From assembly GCA_965201115.1 (NCBI GenBank), contig OZ241745.1, positions 558,001 through 622,000 on the forward strand: 64,000 nt of DNA, written 5' to 3'. Both the position numbers and the translations under genes were made by a program. Source of the DNA: JANQOH01 sp965201115. GTDB lineage: Bacteria; Pseudomonadota; Alphaproteobacteria; UBA7887. Below the pieces are notes generated by a model, which worked only from the letters and a program-made list of their open reading frames with translations, did no database searches and was not told where the DNA came from. Shown piece by piece: positions 14,823 through 23,320 of the stretch (position 1 is the first letter of the stretch; each line of letters opens with the position of its first letter).

Positions 14823-17051
14823 TTACCCGAAGCGGTTGTTTTTCGGGAAGCCGCGGGGGACGGGGCGGCCGATGCGGCCGCGCTTGCCAGCCCACTCTTC
14901 GAATTCGGTCAGCACGCGGACGCGCGATCCCTGGCGCCACGAGAGGCCGTCGGCGGCGCGGAAGGCGATGGCGTCGGCCAGCCCGCCGTCGCCGGCGTAT
15001 TTCTGAAGCATCGCGCCGCGGCCGCGGCTCATCGCGGGCAGCTCGTCGATGCCGAACACCAGCATCCGGCGGTTCTCGCCCACCGCCGCGACGCAGTCGG
15101 CGCCGTCGGGGATCGGCGCGCATACCCGCGCCCGCGCGCCCTCGGCGAGGTTCAGCGCCTGCCGCCCGCCGCGCGTCCGCGCCACCGCGTCGTCCTCGTC
15201 GATCGCAAAGCCGCGCCCGTCGCTCGCGGCGACGAGAAGCCGCCCGCCGGGGCGGTGGACGACCAGCATGGCGAGATCGTCCTCGTTGCCGAGATCGACC
15301 ATCAGCCTGACCGGCTCGCCGAAGCCGCGCCCGCCGGGCAGGCGGTCGCAGTCCAGCGTGTAGAAGCGCCCGTTGGTCGCGAGTATCAGGAGCTTGTCGG
15401 TCGATTGCGCGTGCAGGCGGCTGCGCTGGCGGTCGCCCTCCTTGAACCTGACCTCGGCGTCTTCCGCCAGGTGGCCGCGCACGGCGCGGATCCAGCCCTT
15501 TTCCGAACACAGCACGGTGATGGGCTCGCGCTCGACCAGCGCCTCGGGCGGAACCTCCGCCGTCCCGGGCGGCGCGCCGATCTCGGTGCGCCGCGCGCCG
15601 CCCGGCGCGTCCGCGCCGAACTTCTTGCGCATTTCGCGGATTTCCGCCGCGATGGCGCGCCATTGTGCGCGGTCGCTCGCCAGCAGCGTATCGAGTTCCT
15701 CCTGCTCGACGAGCAGCGCCTCGGCCTCGCGGCGTATCTCGATCTCCTCGAGCCTGCGCAGGTTGCGCAGGCGCATGTTGAGTATCGCCTCGGCCTGCGT
15801 GTCGGTCAGCGACCAGCGCGCCATCATCCGCGCCTTGGGGTCGTCGTCCTCGCGGATGATGCGGATGACCTCGTCGATATTGAGAAAGGCGACGAGCTGG
15901 CCCTCGAGAATGTCGAGCCGCCGGGCGATGCGCTCCAGCCGGTGGCGCGACCGCCGCGCCAGCACCTCGCGGCGATGGTCGAGAAACGCCCGCAGCGCCT
16001 CGGGCAGCGACATCACCCGCGGGCGGCGCTCGGCGTCGAGCACATTGAGATTGAGGGGGACGCGGACCTCGAGCTCGCTGGCGCGGAACAGCGACTCCAT
16101 CAGCGCCTCCGGCGCGACCGAGCGCGACCGCGGAACCAGCGCAAGCCGCACATCCTCGGCGGATTCGTCGATAATGTCGGCCAGCCACGGGAGCTTCTTC
16201 GCCGCCATGGCGTCGGCGATCCTGGCCACCAGCCGCGCCTTCGGAACCTGCCACGGCAGTTCGAAAACCACGATGCGGTATTGCCCGCGGCCCAGGTCCT
16301 CGACGCGCCAGCGCGCGCGCAGGCGGAACGACCCGCGCCCCGTCGCGTAAGCCTCGGCGGCGGCGGCGGGGGGCTCGACAAGCACGCCGCCCGTGGGCAG
16401 GTCCGGCCCCGGAACGAACTCGGCCAGCTCCCCGGCGGACGCGCCGGGGCGCTCGATCAGATGCAGCAGCGCGCCGCACAGTTCGCCGGCGTTGTGCGGC
16501 GGTATCGCGCACGCCATCCCCACCGCGATGCCGCTCGCGCCGTTGGCGAGAAGGTTGGGGAACGCCGCCGGCAACACTTCCGGCTCGGTCTCGGAGCCGT
16601 CGTAATTGTCGCGGAAATCGACCGTGCCGCGGTCGATATCGGCCAGCAGGGCCTCCGCCACGGCGGTAAGCCGCGCCTCGGTATAGCGCATGGCCGCGGC
16701 GCGGTCGCCGTCGATATTGCCGAAGTTCCCCTGCCCGTCGACGAGCGGGTAGCGTACCGCGAACTCCTGCGCCAGCCGCACCATCGCGTCATAGACCGCG
16801 CCCTCGCCGTGCGGGTGGTACTTGCCGATGACGTCGCCGACCACGCGGGCGCATTTCTTGAACGCCCCGTCGGCGTCGAGGCGCAGCGCGCGCATGGCGT
16901 AAAGCAGCCGCCGATGCACGGGCTTCAGCCCGTCGCGCACATCCGGCAGCGACCGCGCCATGATGGTCGAGAGCGCATACGACAAGTACCGCTCGCCGAG
17001 GCTTTCGGCGAACGGCGCGGCGATAACGCGCGCGGAATGGTCCTCGGGCAT
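14823..17051 (-). CDS. parC: DNA topoisomerase IV subunit A
   Basis: A 742-residue breakage-reunion subunit of topoisomerase IV, which decatenates daughter chromosomes with ParE. Catalytic Tyr123 lies in AAAMRYTEARL. The conserved N-terminal core (GLKPVHRRLLYAM, VVGDVIGKYHPHG) and a C-terminal beta-pinwheel with repeated strands are present. Length fits alphaproteobacterial ParC rather than GyrA, and the GyrA-box is not seen. The quinolone-determining segment reads HPHGEG (79-84), where most ParC proteins have an Asp and a Ser, Thr or similar residue. ATG 17051 begins MPEDHSARV, the usual short N-terminus. The gene is divergent from the decarboxylase operon. Confidence 0.93.
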   Translation of the reverse strand: MPEDHSARVIAAPFAESLGERYLSYALSTIMARSLPDVRDGLKPVHRRLLYAMRALRLDADGAFKKCARVVGDVIGKYHPHGEGAVYDAMVRLAQEFAVRYPLVDGQGNFGNIDGDRAAAMRYTEARLTAVAEALLADIDRGTVDFRDNYDGSETEPEVLPAAFPNLLANGASGIAVGMACAIPPHNAGELCGALLHLIERPGASAGELAEFVPGPDLPTGGVLVEPPAAAAEAYATGRGSFRLRARWRVEDLGRGQYRIVVFELPWQVPKARLVARIADAMAAKKLPWLADIIDESAEDVRLALVPRSRSVAPEALMESLFRASELEVRVPLNLNVLDAERRPRVMSLPEALRAFLDHRREVLARRSRHRLERIARRLDILEGQLVAFLNIDEVIRIIREDDDPKARMMARWSLTDTQAEAILNMRLRNLRRLEEIEIRREAEALLVEQEELDTLLASDRAQWRAIAAEIREMRKKFGADAPGGARRTEIGAPPGTAEVPPEALVEREPITVLCSEKGWIRAVRGHLAEDAEVRFKEGDRQRSRLHAQSTDKLLILATNGRFYTLDCDRLPGGRGFGEPVRLMVDLGNEDDLAMLVVHRPGGRLLVAASDGRGFAIDEDDAVARTRGGRQALNLAEGARARVCAPIPDGADCVAAVGENRRMLVFGIDELPAMSRGRGAMLQKYAGDGGLADAIAFRAADGLSWRQGSRVRVLTEFEEWAGKRGRIGRPVPRGFPKNNRFG

Positions 17052-17165
17052 GGCGCAACCTATAGCACGATCCGGCGCGCCGCGGGGCGCGCTGGCGGGC
17101 GGCGGCGGGTTGTGCCAGGATGCGCCGTCTTCCGGCCCCTCCCCTCCTTGCGGGAAAACTCCGCC

Positions 17166-17693
17166 ATGACCCACGGCGCCATCGACTGGCATCGGGATAT
17201 TTTCGACGTCCTGCGCGCGCGGCGCGTGACGCTGGTCGCGCATGTGCCCGACGCGGGGCATACGCCGCTGATCGCGCGGTGCGAGGCCGCGAACGACATC
17301 GACACGGTGACGCTCACAACGGAAGAGGAAGGCGTCGGGCTGTTGTGCGGCGCGTGGGCCGGCGGGCGCAGGGGCGTTTTGCTCATGCAGTCGAGCGGCG
17401 TCGGCAACTGCATAAACGCGCTGTCGCTGCCCGCCGTATGCCGCGTTCCGCTGCTCGCCATCGTGTCGATGCGCGGCGAATGGGGCGAGTTCATCCCGTG
17501 GCAGGTTCCGATGGGCCGCGCAACGCCGAAAGTGCTGGAGGCGATGGACGCGAGCGTGTTCCGCGCCGACGCGCCGGCGGAAGTGGGGCCGACGGTGGAG
17601 GCGGCGGCGAACTTCGCCTTCAATACGCGCCGGACGGCCGCCGTTCTGCTGTCGCAGAAGACCATCGGCGCCAAGCAGTTCGAGGAAGGATAG
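17166..17693 (+). CDS. TPP-dependent decarboxylase, N-terminal (Pyr) subunit, sulfopyruvate decarboxylase alpha-like
   Basis: A 175-residue protein equal to the N-terminal pyrimidine-binding domain of TPP decarboxylases. The activating glutamate is in LTTEEEGVGLLCGAWAGG, and QSSGVGNCINAL follows, as in ComD and phosphonopyruvate decarboxylases. Sulfopyruvate decarboxylase turns sulfopyruvate into sulfoacetaldehyde, in coenzyme M synthesis or in cysteate and sulfolactate breakdown. Its partner, the C-terminal domain, starts 4 nt after this stop. Phosphonopyruvate decarboxylase is the main alternative; no phosphonate or sulfonate genes nearby settle it. Confidence 0.8.
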   Translation: MTHGAIDWHRDIFDVLRARRVTLVAHVPDAGHTPLIARCEAANDIDTVTLTTEEEGVGLLCGAWAGGRRGVLLMQSSGVGNCINALSLPAVCRVPLLAIVSMRGEWGEFIPWQVPMGRATPKVLEAMDASVFRADAPAEVGPTVEAAANFAFNTRRTAAVLLSQKTIGAKQFEEG

Positions 17694-17697
17694 GCCG

Positions 17698-18270
17698 ATG
17701 CTGCGCCGCCGCCCGCTGGCCGCCGCCCTGCTCGAGGGGCGGCCCGGCAACCTCCTCGCCGTATCGAGCCTCGGCTCGCCCACGTGGGACCTGAACGCCG
17801 CCGGCCATGACGCGCGCAATTTCTGCTTTATCGGCGCGATGGGCCAGGCGGCGCCGTTCGCGCTCGGCCTGGCGCTGGCGCGGCCCGGCAAGCGCGTCGC
17901 GCTGTTCGCGGGCGACGGCGACACGCTCATGAGCCTGGGCGCGCTCGCGACGATCGCCAACCGGGCGCCGCCGAACCTCGCCATCGTCGTGTTCGACAAC
18001 GAATCCTACGTGGAAACCGGCGGCCAGCCGACGGCCACCGCCGGCCCCACCGATCTCGAGGCCGTGGCGCGGGGCTGCGGCATCGCGGCGGCCCGCACGG
18101 TGACGCGGGAGGACGAAATCCCCGCCCTGCGCGGCGCCATGCTGAACGCGCGCGGCCCCGTGTTCGCCAACGTCAAGGTGGCGGCGGAGCCGCTGCCGCT
18201 GGTTTTCCCGCCCAGTTTCGACGGCGCGGAAGCCATGAACCGGTTCCGCGCCGCGGCGGCCGCCCGATAG
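17698..18270 (+). CDS. TPP-dependent decarboxylase, C-terminal (PP) subunit, sulfopyruvate decarboxylase beta-like
   Basis: A 190-residue protein carrying the TPP-diphosphate/Mg-binding motif GDGD (72-75) ... FDNESYVETGGQ (DNE at 100-102). It pairs with the preceding Pyr subunit to form a split thiamine enzyme like ComDE. VETGGQ matches the sulfopyruvate/phosphonopyruvate branch. Translation is coupled: the gap is 4 nt, and GAGGAAGGA in the end of the upstream gene serves as the ribosome site. A G/C hairpin terminates transcription just after the stop. Confidence 0.82.
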   Translation: MLRRRPLAAALLEGRPGNLLAVSSLGSPTWDLNAAGHDARNFCFIGAMGQAAPFALGLALARPGKRVALFAGDGDTLMSLGALATIANRAPPNLAIVVFDNESYVETGGQPTATAGPTDLEAVARGCGIAAARTVTREDEIPALRGAMLNARGPVFANVKVAAEPLPLVFPPSFDGAEAMNRFRAAAAAR

Positions 18271-18286
18271 GGGGGCCGCGCCCCCC
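18270..18286. terminator. Hairpin between convergent decarboxylase and larB genes
   Basis: GGGGGGC/GCCCCCC 7-bp stem with a 3-nt loop, starting at the last base of the upstream stop codon. There is no clear T-tract. Confidence 0.5.
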
Positions 18287-18300
18287 GGGGGAGGGGAAAC

Positions 18301-18975
18301 TTACGCAGGCGGGGGCGGCGGGTTCAGGATGCGCAGGGCGGCGCAGGCCGCGCCGTAGCCGTTGTCGATGTTCACCGCGGCCACGCCGGGGCTGCAACTG
18401 GCGAGGATGGCGCGGAGCGCGGTTTCGCCGCCGGCGGCGACGCCGTAGCCCGCGCTGCACGGCACGGCGATTATCGGGCACGCGACGAGGCCGCCGACCA
18501 CGCTCGGCAACGCGGCGTCCATGCCGGCGACGACGATAAGCACGCGCATCGCGCGCAGGCTTTCCACGCGGTCGAGCAGGCGCCAGAGGCCGGCGACGCC
18601 GACATCGAACACAAGCTCGCTGGCGACCCCCGCGAAAGCGAGCGTGCGCGCCGCCTCGCGCGCGGGCGCCGCGTCGGCGGTTCCGGCGGTCACGACCGCC
18701 ACCCGCGCGGGCTCCTCAGGCGGCGGCGGCGCGCCGAGCCATGCGGTGCGCGAGGCGGGGTCGTAGTCGAGCGCCGCGCGCCACGCGGGCGCCAGCGCCG
18801 CGAAACCCGCCTCGTCGAGGCGCGTCAGCAACACCGCGCGGCCCGCGGCGCGGATTTCCGACAATATCCGCTCGATCTGCGCCGTCGTCTTGCGGCCGCA
18901 CAAGACCGCTTCGTCGATGCCGATGCGCGCGCCGCGCGCGAGGTCGAGGCGGATTTCCGGCGCGTCGGCGGTCAT
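18301..18975 (-). CDS. larB: Nickel-pincer cofactor biosynthesis protein LarB
   Basis: A 224-residue protein. LarB carboxylates and hydrolyses nicotinic acid adenine dinucleotide to pyridinium-3,5-biscarboxylate mononucleotide, the first step to the nickel-pincer cofactor. The C-terminal PurE-like domain shows VVTAGTADAAPAREAA, VVAGMDAALPSVVGGL and VPCSAGYG, all diagnostic. The N-terminal part, with RLDLARGARIG and EAVLCGRKT, also fits. Start 18975 overlaps the larE stop (ATGA). It is the last gene of the larC-larE-larB operon. Confidence 0.93.
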   Translation of the reverse strand: MTADAPEIRLDLARGARIGIDEAVLCGRKTTAQIERILSEIRAAGRAVLLTRLDEAGFAALAPAWRAALDYDPASRTAWLGAPPPPEEPARVAVVTAGTADAAPAREAARTLAFAGVASELVFDVGVAGLWRLLDRVESLRAMRVLIVVAGMDAALPSVVGGLVACPIIAVPCSAGYGVAAGGETALRAILASCSPGVAAVNIDNGYGAACAALRILNPPPPPA

Positions 18976-19805
18976 CCGGCGGGCGCGGCCCCTGTGCGGC
19001 GGTCGCGGAGAAACGCGCCGCCGCGGCGATAGGGTTCGAAACGGACGCGCTCCGCGCCCGCCCCGCCCCCGGCGCGGCGGAACATGCCGGCCACCGCGGC
19101 CGACACGGCGCCGCGCTCGGCGGCGCCGAGCGCGGCGAGCGCGGCGTCGTCGAGCTCGACGGCGACGCCGTCGGCGCGCACGCGGCAGCGCACGGTGCGC
19201 GCGCGCAGGCGGCGGCGCACATAGCGCTCCGCCGCGTCGATGGCACCGAGCGTATCGCCGGCGATGGCGATGCCGGTCTCGACGCGGCTCGACAGGCAGG
19301 GCGACGCCGGCAGGTCCGCCACATCGTCGAGGCCGAGTTCGCGCGCGATGCCGCGAATGGCGTCCTTGCCGAGCCCGGCTTCTATCCACGGATGGCGCAC
19401 GCCTTGCTCGCGCGCCGCGTCGAGGCCGGGGCGGTAGTCGCCCAAATCGTCCATATTCGCGCCCGAAACCGCGGTCCAGCCCGGCGGCGGCGCCGCCGCG
19501 CGATAGAGGTTGCGCTTGCAGAAATAGCAGCGGTCGGCGGGGTTGCGCAGATAATCGGGGTCGGAAAACTCGCCGGCGTTCACGATGTCGAGCCGCCAGC
19601 CCTCGGCGGCGGCGCGGCGGCGGACGCGCGCGGTGGCGGCGCGCGGAACGGCCGGCGACACCGCATGCGCCATGCGCGCCGCGCCGGGCGCGCGGGCGTG
19701 CGCTGCCGACGCCAGCGTCATGCTGTCGACCCCGCCGCTGACCGCGACCATCGCCGGGCCGATGGCGCGCAGCGCGCGGCGTATGCGTTCAATCGGCGTC
19801 GTCAT
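18972..19805 (-). CDS. larE: ATP-dependent sacrificial sulfur transferase LarE
   Basis: A 277-residue PP-loop ATPase with SGGVDS at 23-28. LarE adenylates the pyridinium dicarboxylate and donates sulfur to form the dithiocarboxylate. In one LarE type a single conserved cysteine is sacrificed; here Cys170 in SPCLSSRVETG is at that place. Cys93 and Cys96 (CYFCKRNLY) are also present. ATG 19805 overlaps larC by 17 nt and its stop overlaps larB by 4 nt, so the three are one translation-coupled unit. Confidence 0.92.
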   Translation of the reverse strand: MTTPIERIRRALRAIGPAMVAVSGGVDSMTLASAAHARAPGAARMAHAVSPAVPRAATARVRRRAAAEGWRLDIVNAGEFSDPDYLRNPADRCYFCKRNLYRAAAPPPGWTAVSGANMDDLGDYRPGLDAAREQGVRHPWIEAGLGKDAIRGIARELGLDDVADLPASPCLSSRVETGIAIAGDTLGAIDAAERYVRRRLRARTVRCRVRADGVAVELDDAALAALGAAERGAVSAAVAGMFRRAGGGAGAERVRFEPYRRGGAFLRDRRTGAAPAG

Positions 19806-21009
19806 GGCTCTCCTCCGCGAGCGCGCGCTCCTCCGCCGCGCGGCGCCGTTCGGCGCGTTCGGCGTGGCCGGCGACGGCGCGCACATCGGCGATCTCCGCC
19901 TTCGCCGTGCGCCGGCCGCCGGGGCGCGCCGCCGTCTTTACCCGAACCGGGCCGCCGGGGCCATCGATTCGCGCGGTTTCGCGCCGGAGAACGAGCCGCT
20001 CGACCGACCGGAGGCGCAGGCCGAGGGTCGTGGTTTCCGAGAAGCACAACCGGGCCAGCGCGTCGGCATGCTCCGGGCGGGCGAGGATCTCCACGCGCGC
20101 GGCCAGGCGCCCGTTCTTGCCGACAAGCGGATGCTGCGCGACATCGAGCGCGCCCGGCGCGGCGCGCAGCCGATCGAGCGCCGCGGCGAGATCTTCCGGC
20201 GCTTGGTCGTCGATATCGAAAGCCAACTCCGCCACGCGATCGCGCGCCGCGCCATCGGCGCCGATACGTTCGCCGGGGCCGGCGCCGGCGCCGGCATAGA
20301 GCGACGCGCGCAGCGCGTTGCTGCGGCCGCGCAGCGCGCGCGCGCCGAACCCGTGGCCCGCCGCAACGAGCCTGCGCGGCGTGCGATCGGGCGCCTGCGA
20401 CGGCGCGAGATGGCGCAGGATCGCCGCCCCGGTCGGCGTGATGCGCTCGCCGTCGAGACCGTCGTCGATCAGCACGAAGCCCTCGAGCAGGCGCAACGCG
20501 GCGGGAGCGGGCAGCGGCAGCGCGCCGTGCGCGGTTTCCACCGTCCCGCGCCCGCGCGGAAGCGGCCCGCACGACCAGCCGCACGGCCCGAGCGCCTCGA
20601 CGGCGGCGGCGGCGGCCACGAAATCGATCGGCGTGTCCCAGCCGCCGAGCTCGTGAAACATGACCCGGTCCGGCGGCAGATCGTGAACGGCGGCCTCGGC
20701 CTCCGCGACGGCCCGCAGCATGGCGCGCGCGCGGGCGCGCACCGGCTCCGGCAGCCGGCTCGCGTCCAGTATGCGGAACAGTTCCGAAGCCGGCGTGGCG
20801 TGGGCCGGCGCCGGCCCCGCGACGACGAAGCGCCGCCCGGCAAGCACGCCGTCGTCGTGCGCCCGGAACTCGTGCGACACGCCCGGCGGCGCGCCGAGCG
20901 CCGCGAGCGCCTCGTCCACCGCTTCCGCGAGCGCCGGGCGCGCATCGACCAGGGCCGCCGCGAACATGTCGCCCGCGACCCCGCCGAGCGCATCGAGGTG
21001 AACATGCAT
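19789..21009 (-). CDS. larC: Nickel insertion protein LarC
   Basis: A 406-residue CTP-dependent cyclometallase that inserts nickel into the pincer cofactor. Diagnostic parts are HLDALGGVAGDMF at the N-terminus, VMFHELGGWDTPIDF, THG-type TAHGALPLPAPAALRLL, and TPTGAAIL near the middle. Many LarC genes have a programmed frameshift between LarC1 and LarC2; here a single frame covers both, so no frameshift is needed. It is first in the lar operon. No larA (lactate racemase) is in the window. Confidence 0.92.
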   Translation of the reverse strand: MHVHLDALGGVAGDMFAAALVDARPALAEAVDEALAALGAPPGVSHEFRAHDDGVLAGRRFVVAGPAPAHATPASELFRILDASRLPEPVRARARAMLRAVAEAEAAVHDLPPDRVMFHELGGWDTPIDFVAAAAAVEALGPCGWSCGPLPRGRGTVETAHGALPLPAPAALRLLEGFVLIDDGLDGERITPTGAAILRHLAPSQAPDRTPRRLVAAGHGFGARALRGRSNALRASLYAGAGAGPGERIGADGAARDRVAELAFDIDDQAPEDLAAALDRLRAAPGALDVAQHPLVGKNGRLAARVEILARPEHADALARLCFSETTTLGLRLRSVERLVLRRETARIDGPGGPVRVKTAARPGGRRTAKAEIADVRAVAGHAERAERRRAAEERALAEESHDDAD

Positions 21010-21069
21010 GGGTTCAGCGGCCGGCGCTACCCGGCGCCGGCGCCCTCCCCCGCGATTTCATGCCTCGCA

Positions 21070-21477
21070 TCAGGCGGCATTCCGATCCCGATACGCCTTG
21101 AACCCGTATCCAGCCCCGGCGCCCGCCGCGAACACGCCCAGGAACTCGAGAATCTCGAAATAATGATCGGCATAATCAGGTATAAGAAACCAGGTCAAGA
21201 ACAGAAAACAAGACACCGCCAAGGCAACGCCAATGACGTAGTACATGAAGCCGAATATTTGGTCGCGCTTGTTGTTCTCGTTACTGTGATTCAGAAAAAT
21301 CGTTACATGCTCGGGTTCGAATTTGTCGAAAACAGGGTGATGAACATGCCCATGCCCGACAATGCCGCTCGCTACGAATTTCTCCATATGTTCGACGATA
21401 GCGTGTCGAGGCGCGCCCCCGGGATCGAGCGCGTCCGGGTGAGGCGCGGTTTCGTTCATGCCGGGGCCGTCGGTCAT
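21070..21477 (-). CDS. Unknown two-helix membrane protein
   Basis: A 135-residue protein with no family recognised. The N-terminal half is polar and His-rich (GHGHVHHPVFDKFEPEHV). Two transmembrane helices follow (about 70-97 and 104-124), with a short basic tail. Start 21477 is set by a 4-nt overlap with the preceding gene. It is the last gene of the dusA operon as read leftward. The His cluster could bind a metal, which is only a guess. Confidence 0.6.
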   Translation of the reverse strand: MTDGPGMNETAPHPDALDPGGAPRHAIVEHMEKFVASGIVGHGHVHHPVFDKFEPEHVTIFLNHSNENNKRDQIFGFMYYVIGVALAVSCFLFLTWFLIPDYADHYFEILEFLGVFAAGAGAGYGFKAYRDRNAA

Positions 21478-21785
21478 CGGAGCAACTTCGCAAACGATTT
21501 CTCCGCCCGCCGGATATCCGCGGAGAGCTGTGCGACAGGCCCCGTCCCCGGCTTGAGCATCCGGGACGCCATCTCGTCGTACATCATGCGACGGAGCAGA
21601 AACTCCGCGAGCGCGGCGGCGACCCGGTTGCCGCTCCGGGCGACCTGCGCCAACCCCGCCACGGCGTCCCGACGGCGCGCGACCGCGCCCCGCCCCCATA
21701 ATCTGCGCGCCTCCCCCTCGGTGAGCGGGCGGCGCAGGGCGTCCATCGACGGAACCGTCAACGCTTCGTTTCGCAACATGCTCAT
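21474..21785 (-). CDS. Small helical protein, paralogue of the next upstream gene
   Basis: A 103-residue soluble helical protein of unknown function. The segment PSMDALRRPLTEGEARRL near the N-terminus matches PSLDALTRPLTAEESRKL in the gene at 21891, and both end in a helix with ...F.K/D.LLR, so they are paralogues. GGGAG sits 9 nt before ATG 21785. Its stop overlaps the membrane protein gene (ATGA). Confidence 0.6.
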   Translation of the reverse strand: MSMLRNEALTVPSMDALRRPLTEGEARRLWGRGAVARRRDAVAGLAQVARSGNRVAAALAEFLLRRMMYDEMASRMLKPGTGPVAQLSADIRRAEKSFAKLLR

Positions 21786-21890
21786 CTGTTCGTTCTCCCG
21801 ATCATGCAAGCGCCTACCGAGTGCAGCCCGCCCATGCCGCATCGCGATTCGAGGGCCGGGGAACGCCTGCCTGCCGATCCGGCCCCTCGT

Positions 21891-22205
21891 TCACCGCAGC
21901 GTCTCATCCAGCGAGCGTTCGAAGTTCCGAACCTCGGACTCGAACTCCGCCACGGGGCCCTGCGGGTCGTGGACGAAATCGGACAGGACCGCGTAAGCCC
22001 GGTAGTATTCCAAGGCCTTGGCCAAGGCCGACGCCACATCGGGGCGGCTCTCGACGAGGCGGGTCATCGCCGCAATGGCTTCGTTGAGCCTCGCGTCGTC
22101 GTCCCCCCGCAGTTTGCGCGATTCCTCGGCGGTGAGCGGGCGCGTAAGGGCGTCCAGCGATGGAACCAGCGACGGGTCGCCAAGCAGGGCCGATATGTCG
22201 CTCAT
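21891..22205 (-). CDS. Small helical protein, dusA operon
   Basis: A 104-residue soluble protein, all helix by composition and of no known family. It shares the PSLDALTRPLTAEESRKL block with the adjacent 103-residue paralogue. ATG 22205 overlaps the dusA stop by 4 nt, and GGGGAGG lies upstream inside dusA, so it is translated together with dusA. A role in the tRNA modification itself is unsupported. Confidence 0.6.
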   Translation of the reverse strand: MSDISALLGDPSLVPSLDALTRPLTAEESRKLRGDDDARLNEAIAAMTRLVESRPDVASALAKALEYYRAYAVLSDFVHDPQGPVAEFESEVRNFERSLDETLR

Positions 22206-23296
22206 GGCGTTCGTGCCTCCCCGTAACGAAAACCGCCGGCCCCGCATCCGGGGCCGCCGCGCGGCGCGTCTCGACGATATAGCCCGCCCGCGCCCGCGCC
22301 GCAACCCGGCGCGGGCGGCTCGCCGCCGACCGGCGCGGCGGCGGCGCGCAATACGTCGGGGCCGGCGCCGGGGCGGGTTGCGTCTTCGGCGATGCGGCGG
22401 CGCCACGCGCGGCCGCCGGGGCGGCCGCGGAACAGGCCCAGCATGTGGCGCGCGATGGCGTGGAGCGGCGCCCCGCGCCGGATCTCGCGCGCGGCGTAGG
22501 GAACCATCGCCTCGACGACCGCGCGCCGCGCCGGGGGCGTCGAATCGGCGCCGAAAATCTCGCGGTCGGCGGCGGCCAGCATGTAGGGGTCCTCATAGGC
22601 CGCGCGCCCGATCATGACGCCATCGACATGGCGCAAATGCGCGCGCGCCTCGTCCAGCCCCCGCACGCCGCCGTTGAGCACGATTTCCAGCTCCGGAAAA
22701 TCGCGCTTGAGGCGATAGACGCGCGCATGGTCCAGCGGCGGTATCTCGCGGTTCTGCTTCGGCGTCAGGCCCGAGAGTATCGCCTTGCGCGCGTGGACGA
22801 TGAAAACGCGGCAGCCCGCCGCGGCGGCGGTTTCCACGAAGCGGCTGAGAAACCCGTAATCGCCGCGGTCGTCGATGCCGATGCGCGTTTTCACCGTGAC
22901 CGGCAGCGGCGCGGCGCCGGCCATCGCGCGCACGCAGGCGGCGACGCGCCCCGGCTCCGCCATGAGGCAGGCGCCGATGCGGCGGCTGCGCACCCGCGCG
23001 CTCGGGCAGCCGGCATTGAGGTTGATTTCGTCGTAGCCGTATGCCGCCGCCAGTTCGGCGCAGCGCGCGAGTTCGTCCGGCTCGCTCCCGCCGAGCTGAA
23101 GCGCGACCGGATGCTCCGAGGGATCGAAGCGCAAGTGCCGATCGACGTCGCCGTGGAGCAGCGCGCCGGTGGAGATCATCTCGGTATAGAGCAGCGTCCG
23201 CCGCGTCAGCCGCCGCATGAAATAGCGGTCGTGGCGGTCGGTGCGGTCCATCATCGGCGCCACGCAGAGGCGCCGGTCAAGGCCATGTGTCGTCAT
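22202..23296 (-). CDS. dusA: tRNA-dihydrouridine synthase A
   Basis: A 364-residue FMN enzyme that reduces U20/U20a in the tRNA D-loop. The catalytic cysteine lies in NLNAGCPSARVRSRRIGACLMAEP, the DusA-specific form with the second CLM. Also present are VAPMMDRTDRHDRYFMR at the N-terminus, VKTRIGIDD, and HARKAILSGLTPKQNREIPPLD. ATG 23296 gives a normal start; an upstream GTG at 23320 is in frame. The last ~40 residues are Gly/Pro/Arg-rich and longer than usual, probably a disordered tail that reaches into the next gene's start. Confidence 0.93.
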   Translation of the reverse strand: MTTHGLDRRLCVAPMMDRTDRHDRYFMRRLTRRTLLYTEMISTGALLHGDVDRHLRFDPSEHPVALQLGGSEPDELARCAELAAAYGYDEINLNAGCPSARVRSRRIGACLMAEPGRVAACVRAMAGAAPLPVTVKTRIGIDDRGDYGFLSRFVETAAAAGCRVFIVHARKAILSGLTPKQNREIPPLDHARVYRLKRDFPELEIVLNGGVRGLDEARAHLRHVDGVMIGRAAYEDPYMLAAADREIFGADSTPPARRAVVEAMVPYAAREIRRGAPLHAIARHMLGLFRGRPGGRAWRRRIAEDATRPGAGPDVLRAAAAPVGGEPPAPGCGAGAGGLYRRDAPRGGPGCGAGGFRYGEARTP

Positions 23297-23320
23297 CGGA
23301 ACGAACGCGATCGGCCGCAC

